From Crossiella equi (GTDB taxonomy: Bacteria; Actinomycetota; Actinomycetes; Mycobacteriales; Pseudonocardiaceae), in contig NZ_JAGIOO010000001.1 in assembly GCF_017876755.1 (NCBI RefSeq), positions 9,347,786 through 9,411,785 on the forward strand: a stretch of 64,000 nucleotides of DNA, given 5' to 3'. Within the stretch, counting starts at the first letter, position 1. Every line of letters starts with the position of its first letter. Of the stretch, positions 17,825 through 25,878 are shown piece after piece. The notes below the pieces were generated by a model. That model was given only the letters and a program-made list of their open reading frames with translations. It did not search any database and was not told the origin of the DNA. A program made the position numbers and the translations under genes.

Positions 17825-19330
17825 CTACGGGCCCGTTGTGGCGGCGCCCGTCCGGAAGGTGTACGTGGTGATGCTCCGAGCGGGCAGGGTCAACGTGGCA
17901 GAGCCGTTGGACACCGGCGGCAGTGCGGTCGCGGAGAGGTTCTCGGACGCGCTGGTGCGGTACGCGCCGCTCGCCGAGACGCCGCTGCCGGGGAGTTGCA
18001 GGCTCACAGTCTGGGTGCTGGCGTTGACGTTGTTGACGACCAACGTCCAGGTGCCGCCGAGCGAGGTGGCCATGATCTGCACACCGCTGGGTGCGCCGGT
18101 CACGGGATGGCGGACGGATCCGGGGCGGACGAACTTGCTGTACTGACCGAGTGCGTAGAACCGCTTGGTGAGGTAGAGGTTCTGGTTGCCGTTGCTCGCG
18201 TAGTTCGGGTCGAAGTAGATCAGCCCGTCGTTGTAGCCCTTGGTGTTGATGGTCGTGGCGCACGACGGGTTGCTGCCGGGGCTGCACCCCATCACCTTGG
18301 ACAGTGCGGTCCACCAGTGGAACGCGGAGTCGCCGGCGATGGTGAAGTCCCGGTGGATGATGCTCGCCATGGCGAGGCCGCCGGTGATGGTCGGGTCGTA
18401 CTGGGCGCCGTACGTCGGCGAGCTGCTGTTGCTCCAGCAGCAGATTTCAGTGGCCCACGTGGGTTTGCCGTGCCGCTTCGCCATCGGCGGGATCTTCGCG
18501 AGCGTCTCGTCGCTCGGGAAGTCGTAGGTGTGGTGGGCGAGGTTCGCCACGTACTGAGAGGTGTCCGGCTGGCTGATCCACTGCGGTACCTCGTTGAGGA
18601 ACCTGGCGACTTTGTCGGACTCGTCGGCGCTCACGCGGGTGGCGGGCGCTCGCGACGCCAGGGTCTGCCCCACCGCGCGCACGATGTCGTCACGCAGCCC
18701 GACAGGGGTCAGCATGCCTTCCTGGGTGCACTGGGAGAATGAGACAGCGGGCTCGTTCATGGGGCTGACGTAGTTGATCTTCACGCCCTCGGTGCCGAAG
18801 TGGGTGACGATGTCTGCCAAGTAGGTGGCGTACGCCCGGAGCGATCCCGACTTCAGAGTGCCGCCGCAGCTCTTGCCGTTGGACATCCACACCGCCGGTG
18901 CGCTGTTGACGAAGCCGACGATGTCCGGGACCCCGTGCTGGGCCGCGTAGCGCAGGAAGGTCGTGCCGCCCGGATCACGGGTCCAGTCGTAGCGGCCCGG
19001 TGCGACCATCAGCGACTGCGGCGCCCGGTCACCTGCCTGCACCCCGGTACCGCCGCCACCGATGTTGTACCGGTAGGCCGACAGCTGGATACCGCTGGGA
19101 CTGAACAGGAGTTCAGCCACCCGTTGCTGGACGGCCGGGGAGAAGCGGGCGAGGTCGTTGACCCACCAGGCGCCGGATGCCCCGATGTTCTGGATCGTCT
19201 GCGCTGGGGTCGGCGATATCCGGGCCGTGGCGGTTACGCCGACGTCCGCGGTCGCCATGGCCGTTGTGCTCAGGAGCAGGACTGATGCGAAGGCGCCGGC
19301 CTTCACCTTGAACCCGCGCGTGTGTAACAC
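17825..19330 (-). CDS. GH30 endo-beta-1,6-galactanase-type enzyme, secreted
   Basis: Retaining glycosidase of 501 aa. The signal peptide covers about residues 1-28 (ending ATA-DV). The GH30 barrel begins TIQNIGASGAWW, with YRYNIGGGG and DIVGFVNSAPAVWM. The acid/base Glu is in SPMNEPAVS and the nucleophile Glu in WATEICCWS. The C-terminal beta-sandwich (from about YALGQYSKFVRPG to the end) is the usual GH30 side domain. The CQ..CC set and the GASGAWW start resemble the subfamily acting on 1,6-galactan side chains of arabinogalactan proteins. This fits the GH43 and GH53 neighbours. Confidence 0.88.
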   Translation of the reverse strand: MLHTRGFKVKAGAFASVLLLSTTAMATADVGVTATARISPTPAQTIQNIGASGAWWVNDLARFSPAVQQRVAELLFSPSGIQLSAYRYNIGGGGTGVQAGDRAPQSLMVAPGRYDWTRDPGGTTFLRYAAQHGVPDIVGFVNSAPAVWMSNGKSCGGTLKSGSLRAYATYLADIVTHFGTEGVKINYVSPMNEPAVSFSQCTQEGMLTPVGLRDDIVRAVGQTLASRAPATRVSADESDKVARFLNEVPQWISQPDTSQYVANLAHHTYDFPSDETLAKIPPMAKRHGKPTWATEICCWSNSSSPTYGAQYDPTITGGLAMASIIHRDFTIAGDSAFHWWTALSKVMGCSPGSNPSCATTINTKGYNDGLIYFDPNYASNGNQNLYLTKRFYALGQYSKFVRPGSVRHPVTGAPSGVQIMATSLGGTWTLVVNNVNASTQTVSLQLPGSGVSASGAYRTSASENLSATALPPVSNGSATLTLPARSITTYTFRTGAATTGP

Positions 19331-19421
19331 GTCACTTCACCCCTGGTGTCCGATGTGGATGGTTGATGGGCGTGGCATTCGAGCCGTGCTCGCGGAGTTC
19401 GCTCAAGTGGCTGGTTGCGTG

Positions 19422-20306
19422 TTACCCCAGCTGGGCTTCCCACCTGGTCCTGGATCCGGACGCGTCGGCGGGGAGGCGGTCGCGTGCGGCGGTGTCGCCG
19501 TACATGGTCCAGCGGGCCCAGTCGACGACGGTCCTGGGGAAGCGCTGGTCGCTCCAGAAGCTGGTGTGGCTGCCGCCGAGGAAGGTGAGGAAGGCCTTGG
19601 GCCACCTGATCTCGTTGTAGGCCTGGCGTGCGGAGGAGTAGCTGGTGGTCGAGTCGCGGTCGCCGTGGACGAACAGGACCTTGGCGTTGACGGCGCTGGC
19701 CGGGTTGCCCATGTCGACGCAGGACTGGGGGTTGGCGGAGACGATCCGGCTGTCGGGCCAGCGGGTCAGCAGGCCGTGGGTGACCATGCCGCCCAGGGAG
19801 TGGCCGGAGACGCCGACGCCGACGCTGGTGTTGATGCGCCCGGCCAGCGGGCCGTTCGCGTTGAGCGCGAGGGTGTTGGTGAGGACCTGTGAGACGTCCT
19901 TGGAGGTGTTGCCGTTGTTGACGTCGCCGAAGTTGTGGTTGAAGTGCGGGGCGGGGACGACGAAGCCCGCCGCCGCCAGGGCCTTGATGATGAACAGGGA
20001 GTTCTGCGGGCTGCTGCCGAAGCCGTGGGTGAAGTTGTAGACGGGGAAGACACCGTTGGCGGCCGGGGCGTTCGTCACCGGGTTGCCGCCGGCGGTGCCG
20101 GTGGCGGGGTAGTAGATGTAGGTGGTGCACGGGCGGCTGCCGCGCTTCCAGTCGTACCGGCGTACACCGACCGCGAACGGCGTGGTCGGTGCGGTGCCCA
20201 GCGGGCCGACGGCCAGGGCCTGGCCGGTGCCGAGGAGGGTTGCACCGCTGACGGTCGCGGCGGCGACCGTGCTCAGCTTCAGGAACGTACGTCGTTGCAT
20301 TGACAC
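19422..20306 (-). CDS. Exported alpha/beta hydrolase (chlorophyllase/dienelactone-hydrolase-like)
   Basis: Predicted secreted esterase of 294 aa. GTG 20306 lies 6 bases after AAGGAG and is preferred over ATG 20300. The leader MQRRTFLKLSTVAAATVSGA is a Tat-like signal. The fold shows TTYIYYPATGTAGG, the HGFGS loop after VYNFT, the nucleophile Ser in VSGHSLGGMV, Asp in VHGDRDSTTS and His in LGGSHTSFW. The substrate is not clear: cutin-like, acetyl or feruloyl esters on pectin are possible. A 787-bp upstream gap gives it its own promoter, and the GH30 gene follows 91 bp downstream. Confidence 0.82.
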   Translation of the reverse strand: MSMQRRTFLKLSTVAAATVSGATLLGTGQALAVGPLGTAPTTPFAVGVRRYDWKRGSRPCTTYIYYPATGTAGGNPVTNAPAANGVFPVYNFTHGFGSSPQNSLFIIKALAAAGFVVPAPHFNHNFGDVNNGNTSKDVSQVLTNTLALNANGPLAGRINTSVGVGVSGHSLGGMVTHGLLTRWPDSRIVSANPQSCVDMGNPASAVNAKVLFVHGDRDSTTSYSSARQAYNEIRWPKAFLTFLGGSHTSFWSDQRFPRTVVDWARWTMYGDTAARDRLPADASGSRTRWEAQLG

Positions 20307-21054
20307 GATGACTCCTTGCAGAGAGCGGCAGGATCGGTGTGGAACTGGTCGCGAGGTGTGGACGAAGCAGGTGCGCGATCTCGATTCGATCAGTCTCCGT
20401 CCGTCCGGAAATGCTGTCAAAAAAGCACTTTCCATGCCGTCGATTCGCCGTCGAACAACCGAGTGAACAAACGATAGACCTTTTCGGAGCGCAGGAATCC
20501 GCACCCTCGCTCCGATGTGGCTTCCATGTAGGGCAAGTCCGTCGCGCACGTGTCGGTCTGCCGTCTGATCTGACGAGTGCACGGTAGCTCGTGGCCGGCA
20601 CGGTGCAACTGTGCGGCCGGTACGAATAAGTCCTTTGTGGACGTAACAGACAATGCTTGCGGCTAATCCGTTTCGTTTGTCCGCGGACCCAGGAGCGGCG
20701 GCCTGGCCTTCTTGGCTGGACGCTGCCGGAGCGGCGCTCGCACGTTGATCAACGGTCATTCGCGGTTTCGGGAGTTGGATGGAAACCGCGTCACACAGTA
20801 AGAATGAGGTCCGTGATTTCGGTCAGACCAGCTGGAAGACCGCCCTCACGTGAGCAGGGGCATGACGCTGGTGATGTGACGGATCCGTTCGGCGTTCGCG
20901 GCGTCAGAACAGGAAACTGCCGTACGGCCCATTTCGGATCCCGTTCTCCTGTCGTTCATTGAAGTGGGTGTTCGGGTAGTTGCAGGGAGAGCGTCGACAT
21001 GGGCGTGTCCTCGGACATGGGCTTTGGCCCAGCACATCCGTGCAGGTGTTCCCA
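20307..21054. promoter_or_regulatory. Long upstream region with inverted repeat, no gene
   Basis: This holds no credible gene. CGCGGTTTC (20761-20769) and GAAACCGCG (20782-20790) form a perfect 9-bp inverted repeat with a 12-base gap, the size of a regulator site. A minus-strand TTGACA-like hexamer sits near 20418, in a locally AT-rich run with six A residues. This is the probable promoter region for the 20306-to-14213 minus-strand genes. Confidence 0.5.
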
Positions 21055-21086
21055 CCGGCCTGGTGATTTGGCTGTCACCGGGCCGG
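21055..21086 (-). terminator. Terminator hairpin after the GH43 gene
   Basis: CCGGCCTGGTGA (21055-21066) pairs with TCACCGGGCCGG (21075-21086) with one mismatch, 8 bases beyond the stop of the 21094-22095 gene. It separates that gene from the next minus-strand unit. Confidence 0.75.
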
Positions 21087-21093
21087 TCCGTGC

Positions 21094-22095
21094 TCAATTT
21101 CCCCTCACCACCCCGGTGGCGGTGTCGATGCTGATCCGCTGGTGCCAGCTCATGGTGACGGTGCGGGAGGTTGGGAACGTCAGCGGCAGCCACACGTACT
21201 GCGACTCGTTGACCGGGCGGTTCCACGCGCCCGCCCACCGGTCACCGAGGTAGATGTACGAGGTGGTCTGAGTGCCTTGCACGGGCAGCACGAACGCGGT
21301 CTGGCTGCGGTAGGCGGTGGAGTCACCGACGTTCGCGAGGCCGCTCCACGTCCCGGTCATGCTGGTCGCGGTCGCGTACTTCTGCTGGTTGGGGTTCCAG
21401 TAGGTGGCGCCGGAGGTGACCAGGAAGTAGATGCCGTTCCGTTTGAAGAAGGCGGGAGATTCGCGGGAGGTGCCGCGCCACAGCGTCCGCACCAGCGTGC
21501 TGACCTGGGTGTAGTCGGCGTTGAGCCGGTACAGGTTGAGGTCGGCGTTGTTGCGTGCCGCGGAGGCCATGTAGGCGGTTCCGTCGTCGTCCTTGAACAA
21601 CGTGATGTCGCGGGACATGTGCTGGCCGAACGGGCGGAAGCTGCCGCGCCAGGTGTAGTTTCCGTCCACGGTGGACGACGTGGCGACGGCGGCGCGGGCC
21701 TCGTTGTAGTCCCGGCCGTTCTCCTTGTGCATCCACATGACGAACTGGCGGGTGGTGCTGTTGTAGACGACCTTCGGTCGTTCGATGTTCGCCACGCGGA
21801 GTTCGGCGGCCGACGAGTTGGTGAGGACGTTGTTGCGGAACTCCCACGTCTTCAGGTCCGTCGACCGGTAGACCGAGACCGCTTTGAAGGTGTTGTCGGG
21901 GTTGCGGTTCTCGCCGAACCAGTAGTAGTGCTCATCGACCTTGATCATGCCGCCGCCGTGGGCGTGCACGACGTTGCCGGAGGTGTCGGTGAACTGGGTT
22001 CCGTTGGTCACTGTCACCGGTGCGGCCGACGCGCTGAGGGGTGTGGTGAGAAGGGCGCTCGCCAGCAGGGCGACCGCAAGCAACAGTCGCGGCAT
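21094..22095 (-). CDS. GH43 exo-beta-1,3-galactanase-type enzyme, secreted
   Basis: Single-domain secreted GH43 of 333 aa. ATG 22095 follows AGGAAGGAGG. The signal peptide ends at ASA-AP (residue 24). The blades carry VHAHGGGMIKVDEHYYWFGE near the start, VYRSTDLKTWEFRNN, ERPKVVYNSTTRQFVMWMH, SRDITLFKDDDGTAYM and the late SYIYLGDRW. The GGGMIK...YWFGE start is typical of the subfamily of exo-1,3-galactanases that trim the main chain of type II arabinogalactan past branches. It is shorter than the 14213-15946 paralogue and has no added domains. Confidence 0.85.
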   Translation of the reverse strand: MPRLLLAVALLASALLTTPLSASAAPVTVTNGTQFTDTSGNVVHAHGGGMIKVDEHYYWFGENRNPDNTFKAVSVYRSTDLKTWEFRNNVLTNSSAAELRVANIERPKVVYNSTTRQFVMWMHKENGRDYNEARAAVATSSTVDGNYTWRGSFRPFGQHMSRDITLFKDDDGTAYMASAARNNADLNLYRLNADYTQVSTLVRTLWRGTSRESPAFFKRNGIYFLVTSGATYWNPNQQKYATATSMTGTWSGLANVGDSTAYRSQTAFVLPVQGTQTTSYIYLGDRWAGAWNRPVNESQYVWLPLTFPTSRTVTMSWHQRISIDTATGVVRGN

Positions 22096-22129
22096 GGCGC
22101 CTCCTTCCTGTAAAGGTGGGATGTGGAAG

Positions 22130-22159
22130 CTGGCCCTGGCGCCGCCACGTCAGGGCCAG
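22130..22159 (-). terminator. Hairpin between CE12 and GH43 genes
   Basis: CTGGCCCTG (22130-22138) and CAGGGCCAG (22151-22159) pair perfectly, 12 bases after the CE12 stop in the minus direction. It likely ends the 25492-to-22171 transcript. Confidence 0.7.
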
Positions 22160-22170
22160 CGGCTGGGTGC

Positions 22171-23202
22171 TCAGCGCAGGTAGCTGGCCAACGGCAGGTT
22201 CAGCTCACGGACGCCTTGCACGACGAGGCCGGCCATCTCCGCGCCGCCGTGTGCGGAGAAGTGGGTGTTGTCGCCTGTTTCCCTGGTCAGGTAGAGGGTT
22301 TGGGACGCCGACGGCCCGAGTGACTCGACGAGTGCCTTGCTCTTCGCGGTCAGGTCGATCACCGGCACGTTCGCGCTGCGGCCCAGAGCCCTGATGATCG
22401 CGGGCAGGTCGGCGCCGACGCTGTTGATGTGCAACGCGGTGCCGTTGAGTCGGTTGCCGCTGAACAACCTGCGCACCGGTGGGGTCATCAGCACCGGGAC
22501 ACCGCCGCGTTCCCGGACGCCGTTGACGAGCTTGGTGAGGTTGTCGCGGAACGCCGTTGCGCTGGTCTTCTTGTCGTTGTGCCCGAGCTGGATGAATACG
22601 AGGTCCTTGCTCTTGATCAGCGGCTTCATCGTGGGGAACAGAGCGCGGTTGGACAGGAAGCTGCCGGAGCTCTCGCCGGAGTCGCCGTAGTTGGCGACGA
22701 CAGCACCTTCGCGGATCCGCGCCGACAGGTACTGGCCCCACCCGGTGTAGGGCGCGGTCGGCTGGTCGCAGACGGTCGAGTCGCCGGCGAGGTAGGCCAC
22801 CAGGGGAGCCTGCGCCGGGGTGACGGTCAGCGAGTTGACCGCGGGTGCGCTGCCGCTGAACGTGAGCTGCAGGCCGGGCGTGCCGGTGCCGCCCTGTCCG
22901 GTGGGTTGCCCTTCCGGGTTGCGGACGTTGACCGTGGCCTTGGTGCGGATGAGTTGGCCGGCGGTGGTGGAGACGGTGTTGAGGACCTGCCGGCGGGCCT
23001 CCACGGACATCGAGGTGTTGGCGGCTTTCCCGGTGCTGCCGAGTTCCACGGTGACGTCGTAGTTGCCGGGGGCGAGGTTGAAGCTGCACCTGATCGGCGA
23101 GGTGCCGGAGCACTGCGGTGGTAGTGCGGCCGCGGCGGGGATCGGCGCCAGCACCACGGCGTTGAGTGCGGCTGTGAGGAGTGTGAGACGCTTGAGGTAC
23201 AC
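22171..23202 (-). CDS. CE12 rhamnogalacturonan acetylesterase, secreted
   Basis: Removes acetyl groups from the rhamnogalacturonan I backbone. GTG 23202 follows ACAGGAG and starts the leader YLKRLTLLTAALNAV; 343 aa. An N-terminal beta domain (about residues 28-135, NLAPGNYDVTVELG and LQLTFSGSAPAVNS) precedes the SGNH domain. Its blocks are LAGDSTVCD (nucleophile Ser), NYGDSGESSGSF, IQLGHNDKKT and the late DNTHFSAHGG. It lies 11 bp after the GH53 gene, inside the operon starting at 25492. Confidence 0.92.
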   Translation of the reverse strand: MYLKRLTLLTAALNAVVLAPIPAAAALPPQCSGTSPIRCSFNLAPGNYDVTVELGSTGKAANTSMSVEARRQVLNTVSTTAGQLIRTKATVNVRNPEGQPTGQGGTGTPGLQLTFSGSAPAVNSLTVTPAQAPLVAYLAGDSTVCDQPTAPYTGWGQYLSARIREGAVVANYGDSGESSGSFLSNRALFPTMKPLIKSKDLVFIQLGHNDKKTSATAFRDNLTKLVNGVRERGGVPVLMTPPVRRLFSGNRLNGTALHINSVGADLPAIIRALGRSANVPVIDLTAKSKALVESLGPSASQTLYLTRETGDNTHFSAHGGAEMAGLVVQGVRELNLPLASYLR

Positions 23203-23213
23203 GAGTTCTCCTG

Positions 23214-24224
23214 TCACACGTTGAGAAAGCCGTCCATGGCGGCGGTGGGGCGCCGGTTGCTCTCCCAGGCGGTGGATCCGTAGCCGGTGAACGGCGGGTA
23301 GCCCTCCGGCTCCCAGAAGAAGGTGCCGAGGCCGCCGAAGGCCTTGGTGCCGGTGATGAACTGCCGCAACCCGTCGCGAACCTGGTTGGCCTTGCCGCGC
23401 GGCCCGCCGTACTCGACGTGCATGATCGGCTTGCCGTAGGTGGACTGAATGGTCCGCATGTTGCCGATGATCGGTGAGACGTTGCTGCCCTGGGCGTAGG
23501 ACGACAGCCCGGTGATGTCCCACTTGCCGCCGTTGCCGCGGTAGGCGTTGAAGAACCTCTGGATGCTGTCCATCTTCTGCGGCTGGGCCAGGTGCACCAT
23601 GACGGGTGTGCTCGGGAAGACCTGTTTGGACACCTCGTAGGCGGCGTTGAGCAGTCCGGTCATCTGGGCCGGTTTGCTGACGCTGCCGACGGGGGAGCAG
23701 ATGCCGCTGTTCTGCTCGTTGCCGATCTTCACCCAACCCGGTGTGACGCCACCGGCCTTGAGCAGCTTCAACGAGTCGTCGACGTACCTGCGCAGGGCGT
23801 CACGCATCTGCGTGTACGTCATGTTCGCCCACGCCTTGGGCGGCCTCTGCACGCCGACGGAGTTCCAGGTGTCACCGAAGTGGAAGCCGAGCAGCACCTG
23901 CATGCCCGCGTCACGGCACCGTTGGGCCATGCGAACGGTCTCCTGGATGCTGCAGTGACCGTCGGTAGGGCTGGTGGACGGGTTGACCCAGGTGCGCAGG
24001 CTGATCGCGGTGAGGCCGTAGCTTTTGAGGATGGTGAACAGGTCCTGCCGCACGCCGGACTTGTTGAGCCAGTAGTAGCCGTTGGCCTCCATCTGAGGCA
24101 TCCAGCTGATGTCCGCGCCCTTGACGAACGTCGCCGCGGACGCCTGCGGAGCCGCGCCCAGTGCGAGGGCGCCCGCTCCGGCTGCCGCACCGATCATCAG
24201 GCTGCGGCGGGAGATTCCAGTCAT
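23214..24224 (-). CDS. GH53 arabinogalactan endo-beta-1,4-galactanase, exported
   Basis: Cuts type I galactan side chains of pectin. ATG 24224 overlaps the stop of the upstream gene as ATGA and follows TGGAGCAAG; 336 aa. The leader MTGISRRSLMIGAAAGAGAL is a Tat-type signal. The mature domain begins KGADISWMPQMEANGYYW, as GH53 does. Seen are RTWVNPS, LGFHFGDTW, the acid/base Glu in VKIGNEQNSG and the nucleophile Glu in MHVEYGG. There is no extra module. Translational coupling to the cutinase-CBM13 gene means the two are made together. Confidence 0.95.
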   Translation of the reverse strand: MTGISRRSLMIGAAAGAGALALGAAPQASAATFVKGADISWMPQMEANGYYWLNKSGVRQDLFTILKSYGLTAISLRTWVNPSTSPTDGHCSIQETVRMAQRCRDAGMQVLLGFHFGDTWNSVGVQRPPKAWANMTYTQMRDALRRYVDDSLKLLKAGGVTPGWVKIGNEQNSGICSPVGSVSKPAQMTGLLNAAYEVSKQVFPSTPVMVHLAQPQKMDSIQRFFNAYRGNGGKWDITGLSSYAQGSNVSPIIGNMRTIQSTYGKPIMHVEYGGPRGKANQVRDGLRQFITGTKAFGGLGTFFWEPEGYPPFTGYGSTAWESNRRPTAAMDGFLNV

Positions 24225-25492
24225 GATCGCTTGCTCCAGTTCTGGCTGCCGGCTCCGGTGCAGGTGTTGACGACGATCGGTGAGTTGTCGGCGGTGCCTG
24301 CGGCGTCGAGGCAACGCCCGGACACCGCGTTCGTGACCGTGCCGTTGGCGTTGACCGTCCACTTCTGACTGTTGCCGCCGTTGCAGGCATTGATCGTCAC
24401 TCGTGTGCCCTGTGCGGAAGTGCCTGCTTCCACGCACTTCGGGTTGTCGTAGACACGCAGCTCACCCGTGGCCGTCTGGGTCCAGCGCTGGTTGGTCTGG
24501 CCGTTGCAGGTCCACAGGAGCAGCTTGGCGCCGTTCGCCTGGGACCTGCCCTCCACGTCCGCGCACTTGCCGGAGGCGGCGCCCGCCAGGCGGTAAGTGT
24601 CGGCGGGAGGCATCGGGTCACCGATGAGCGGGCAGCTGCTGCGGTATGTGCGGATGCCGGTGTTGTCCAGCAGAGGGCACAGGAACTGCTGGTAGCGCGT
24701 GTCCTGGTCGAGGAAGATCTTCATCCACGGGATGACCTTGCGCGTCATCACCGAGTTGTTCGACGTCGGGAAGCTGTGCGGGGCATTGGTCAGCTCCAGG
24801 TACATCTTCTCCGTCGTGGCCGGCACCTGGTTGTAGTAACTGTTGGTCGTCGCCGGCGTGACCGTCGTGTCACGCTGGCCGGCGAGCAATGCGACCGGCA
24901 CTCGCATGTTGGTGAGGTTCTGCGACGCGCTGTACGGTGCGTTGCCGATCACGACCTTGAGCGACGGCCGCTTGAGCCCCGCCGAAATCGCACCTCCGCC
25001 ACCCATCGAGTGACCCATCACCCCGACGCGGCTCGCGTCGACCCGGTCACGCACCGAGCTGCGCTGGGTCAAGTAGTCGAGTGCGGCCAGGAGCTGGTCG
25101 CCGCGCGCGACGTCCCAGTCGGTGCGGCTAATGGTGTCGATACCGATGATCACGAAGCCGAACGAGGCCAGCCAGTGGCCCATCCACGCGCCCTCGGCAG
25201 CCCACGTGGCGGTGTAGCCGGGCGAGACGGCGAGCGCCGCGAACTTCCCCTGGCTGGTGTCGGTCGGATAGTAGATCTTCGCGCCGCCGAACCCGTTGCC
25301 GCCGCCCACGCTTGTCTCCGAGGTGGCGAAGGTGCCACGGCTTGCCGCGACACTGGCCTGGGTGGGGTTCGGTCCGCGCTGGTGGGGGTTGTCGGCGGCG
25401 GACGCCGGACCCGCGGTCACGGTGGACGCGAGCACGCCGAGGGTGGCCGCGCAGGCGATCGCCGCTCGTCTCAGCAGGTGGCTTCTGGGCAC
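24221..25492 (-). CDS. PET-hydrolase/cutinase-type polyester esterase fused to a CBM13 domain
   Basis: Secreted esterase of 423 aa. The leader spans residues 1-33 (ending ASA-AD). The catalytic domain (about 40-295) follows bacterial cutinases of the LCC/PETase group. It has SPGYTATWAAEGAWMGHWLA, IGIDT, the nucleophile elbow GHSMGGGG, Asp in GQRDTTVTP, His in TNAPHSFPTSNN, and the late WMKIFLDQDTRYQQFLCPLL with two cysteines. The ricin-type CBM13 (about 300-423) has three QxW-like repeats ending WTQ, WTV and WSK. Fusion of this catalytic type to a sugar-binding trefoil, inside a pectin operon, points to an ester in plant cell walls or cutin. It is the first long gene downstream of two LacI-type operators. 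Confidence 0.88.
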   Translation of the reverse strand: MPRSHLLRRAAIACAATLGVLASTVTAGPASAADNPHQRGPNPTQASVAASRGTFATSETSVGGGNGFGGAKIYYPTDTSQGKFAALAVSPGYTATWAAEGAWMGHWLASFGFVIIGIDTISRTDWDVARGDQLLAALDYLTQRSSVRDRVDASRVGVMGHSMGGGGAISAGLKRPSLKVVIGNAPYSASQNLTNMRVPVALLAGQRDTTVTPATTNSYYNQVPATTEKMYLELTNAPHSFPTSNNSVMTRKVIPWMKIFLDQDTRYQQFLCPLLDNTGIRTYRSSCPLIGDPMPPADTYRLAGAASGKCADVEGRSQANGAKLLLWTCNGQTNQRWTQTATGELRVYDNPKCVEAGTSAQGTRVTINACNGGNSQKWTVNANGTVTNAVSGRCLDAAGTADNSPIVVNTCTGAGSQNWSKRS

Positions 25493-25549
25493 AGTGAGGT
25501 ACCTCTTCCTCGGCAGGGGCGGCGAAAGAGTTGGAGCCGGACGTTGTGG

Positions 25550-25717
25550 TCAGGGCGTCCAGGGGAGGCCGGGCAGCAGACGCCCGGTGAGGTCGAACAC
25601 GCCTCGCATCGTGAGGGAGTCAGCGGAGGCGGCAGGGGTCGGCGGCGTCGCGAAGCGCGTCAGGACCGACAGGTCCGCGGCGGCTCTTCGCGCATGCCCG
25701 GTGCCGTGCGCGGTCAG
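25550..25717 (-). CDS. Possible 55-residue leader peptide or gene remnant
   Basis: A short minus-strand frame with strong GC at third codon positions. It starts at CTG 25717, 5 bases after GGAGG (AAGGAGGCATCT), and ends at 25550. The peptide starts LTAHGTGHARR and ends FDLTGRLLPGLPWTP. There is no ATG, GTG or TTG start, so translation is uncertain. It lies between the LacI-type operators and the cutinase gene. It may be a short translated leader or the remnant of a larger gene; no family is recognised. Confidence 0.3.
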   Translation of the reverse strand: MTAHGTGHARRAAADLSVLTRFATPPTPAASADSLTMRGVFDLTGRLLPGLPWTP

Positions 25718-25736
25718 AGATGCCTCCTTGGTCTCT

Positions 25737-25750
25737 TGTGAACGTGCACA
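25737..25750. promoter_or_regulatory. LacI-type operator, copy 1
   Basis: TGTGAACGTGCACA is a near-palindrome with central CG and only one asymmetric base pair. The identical 14-mer recurs at 25825-25838, 88 bp away (about 8.4 helical turns). Both lie upstream of the 25492 operon and next to the LacI gene. Confidence 0.8.
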
Positions 25751-25824
25751 GTACCCGGTGCGCTGTATCTACATTGATAGAACAGCAATAGGAAGATCGT
25801 TTCAAGAGTCTGAACGTCGAATCG

Positions 25825-25838
25825 TGTGAACGTGCACA
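25825..25838. promoter_or_regulatory. LacI-type operator, copy 2
   Basis: This is the second exact copy of the operator at 25737-25750, sharing GT after the core as well. Between the copies the DNA is AT-rich (ATTGATAGAACAGCAATAGG), as expected of a promoter for the minus-strand operon. Paired operators suggest looping or cooperative repression. Confidence 0.8.
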
Positions 25839-25878
25839 GTCGAATTCCGTCGAACAGGTCGCAATTCGTCAAGAATGG

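Noticed and set aside
19422-20759. Longer version of the 19422-20306 hydrolase starting at 20759
   Set aside because: The extra 150 residues are non-coding in character and lie before a clear ribosome site and Tat leader at 20306.
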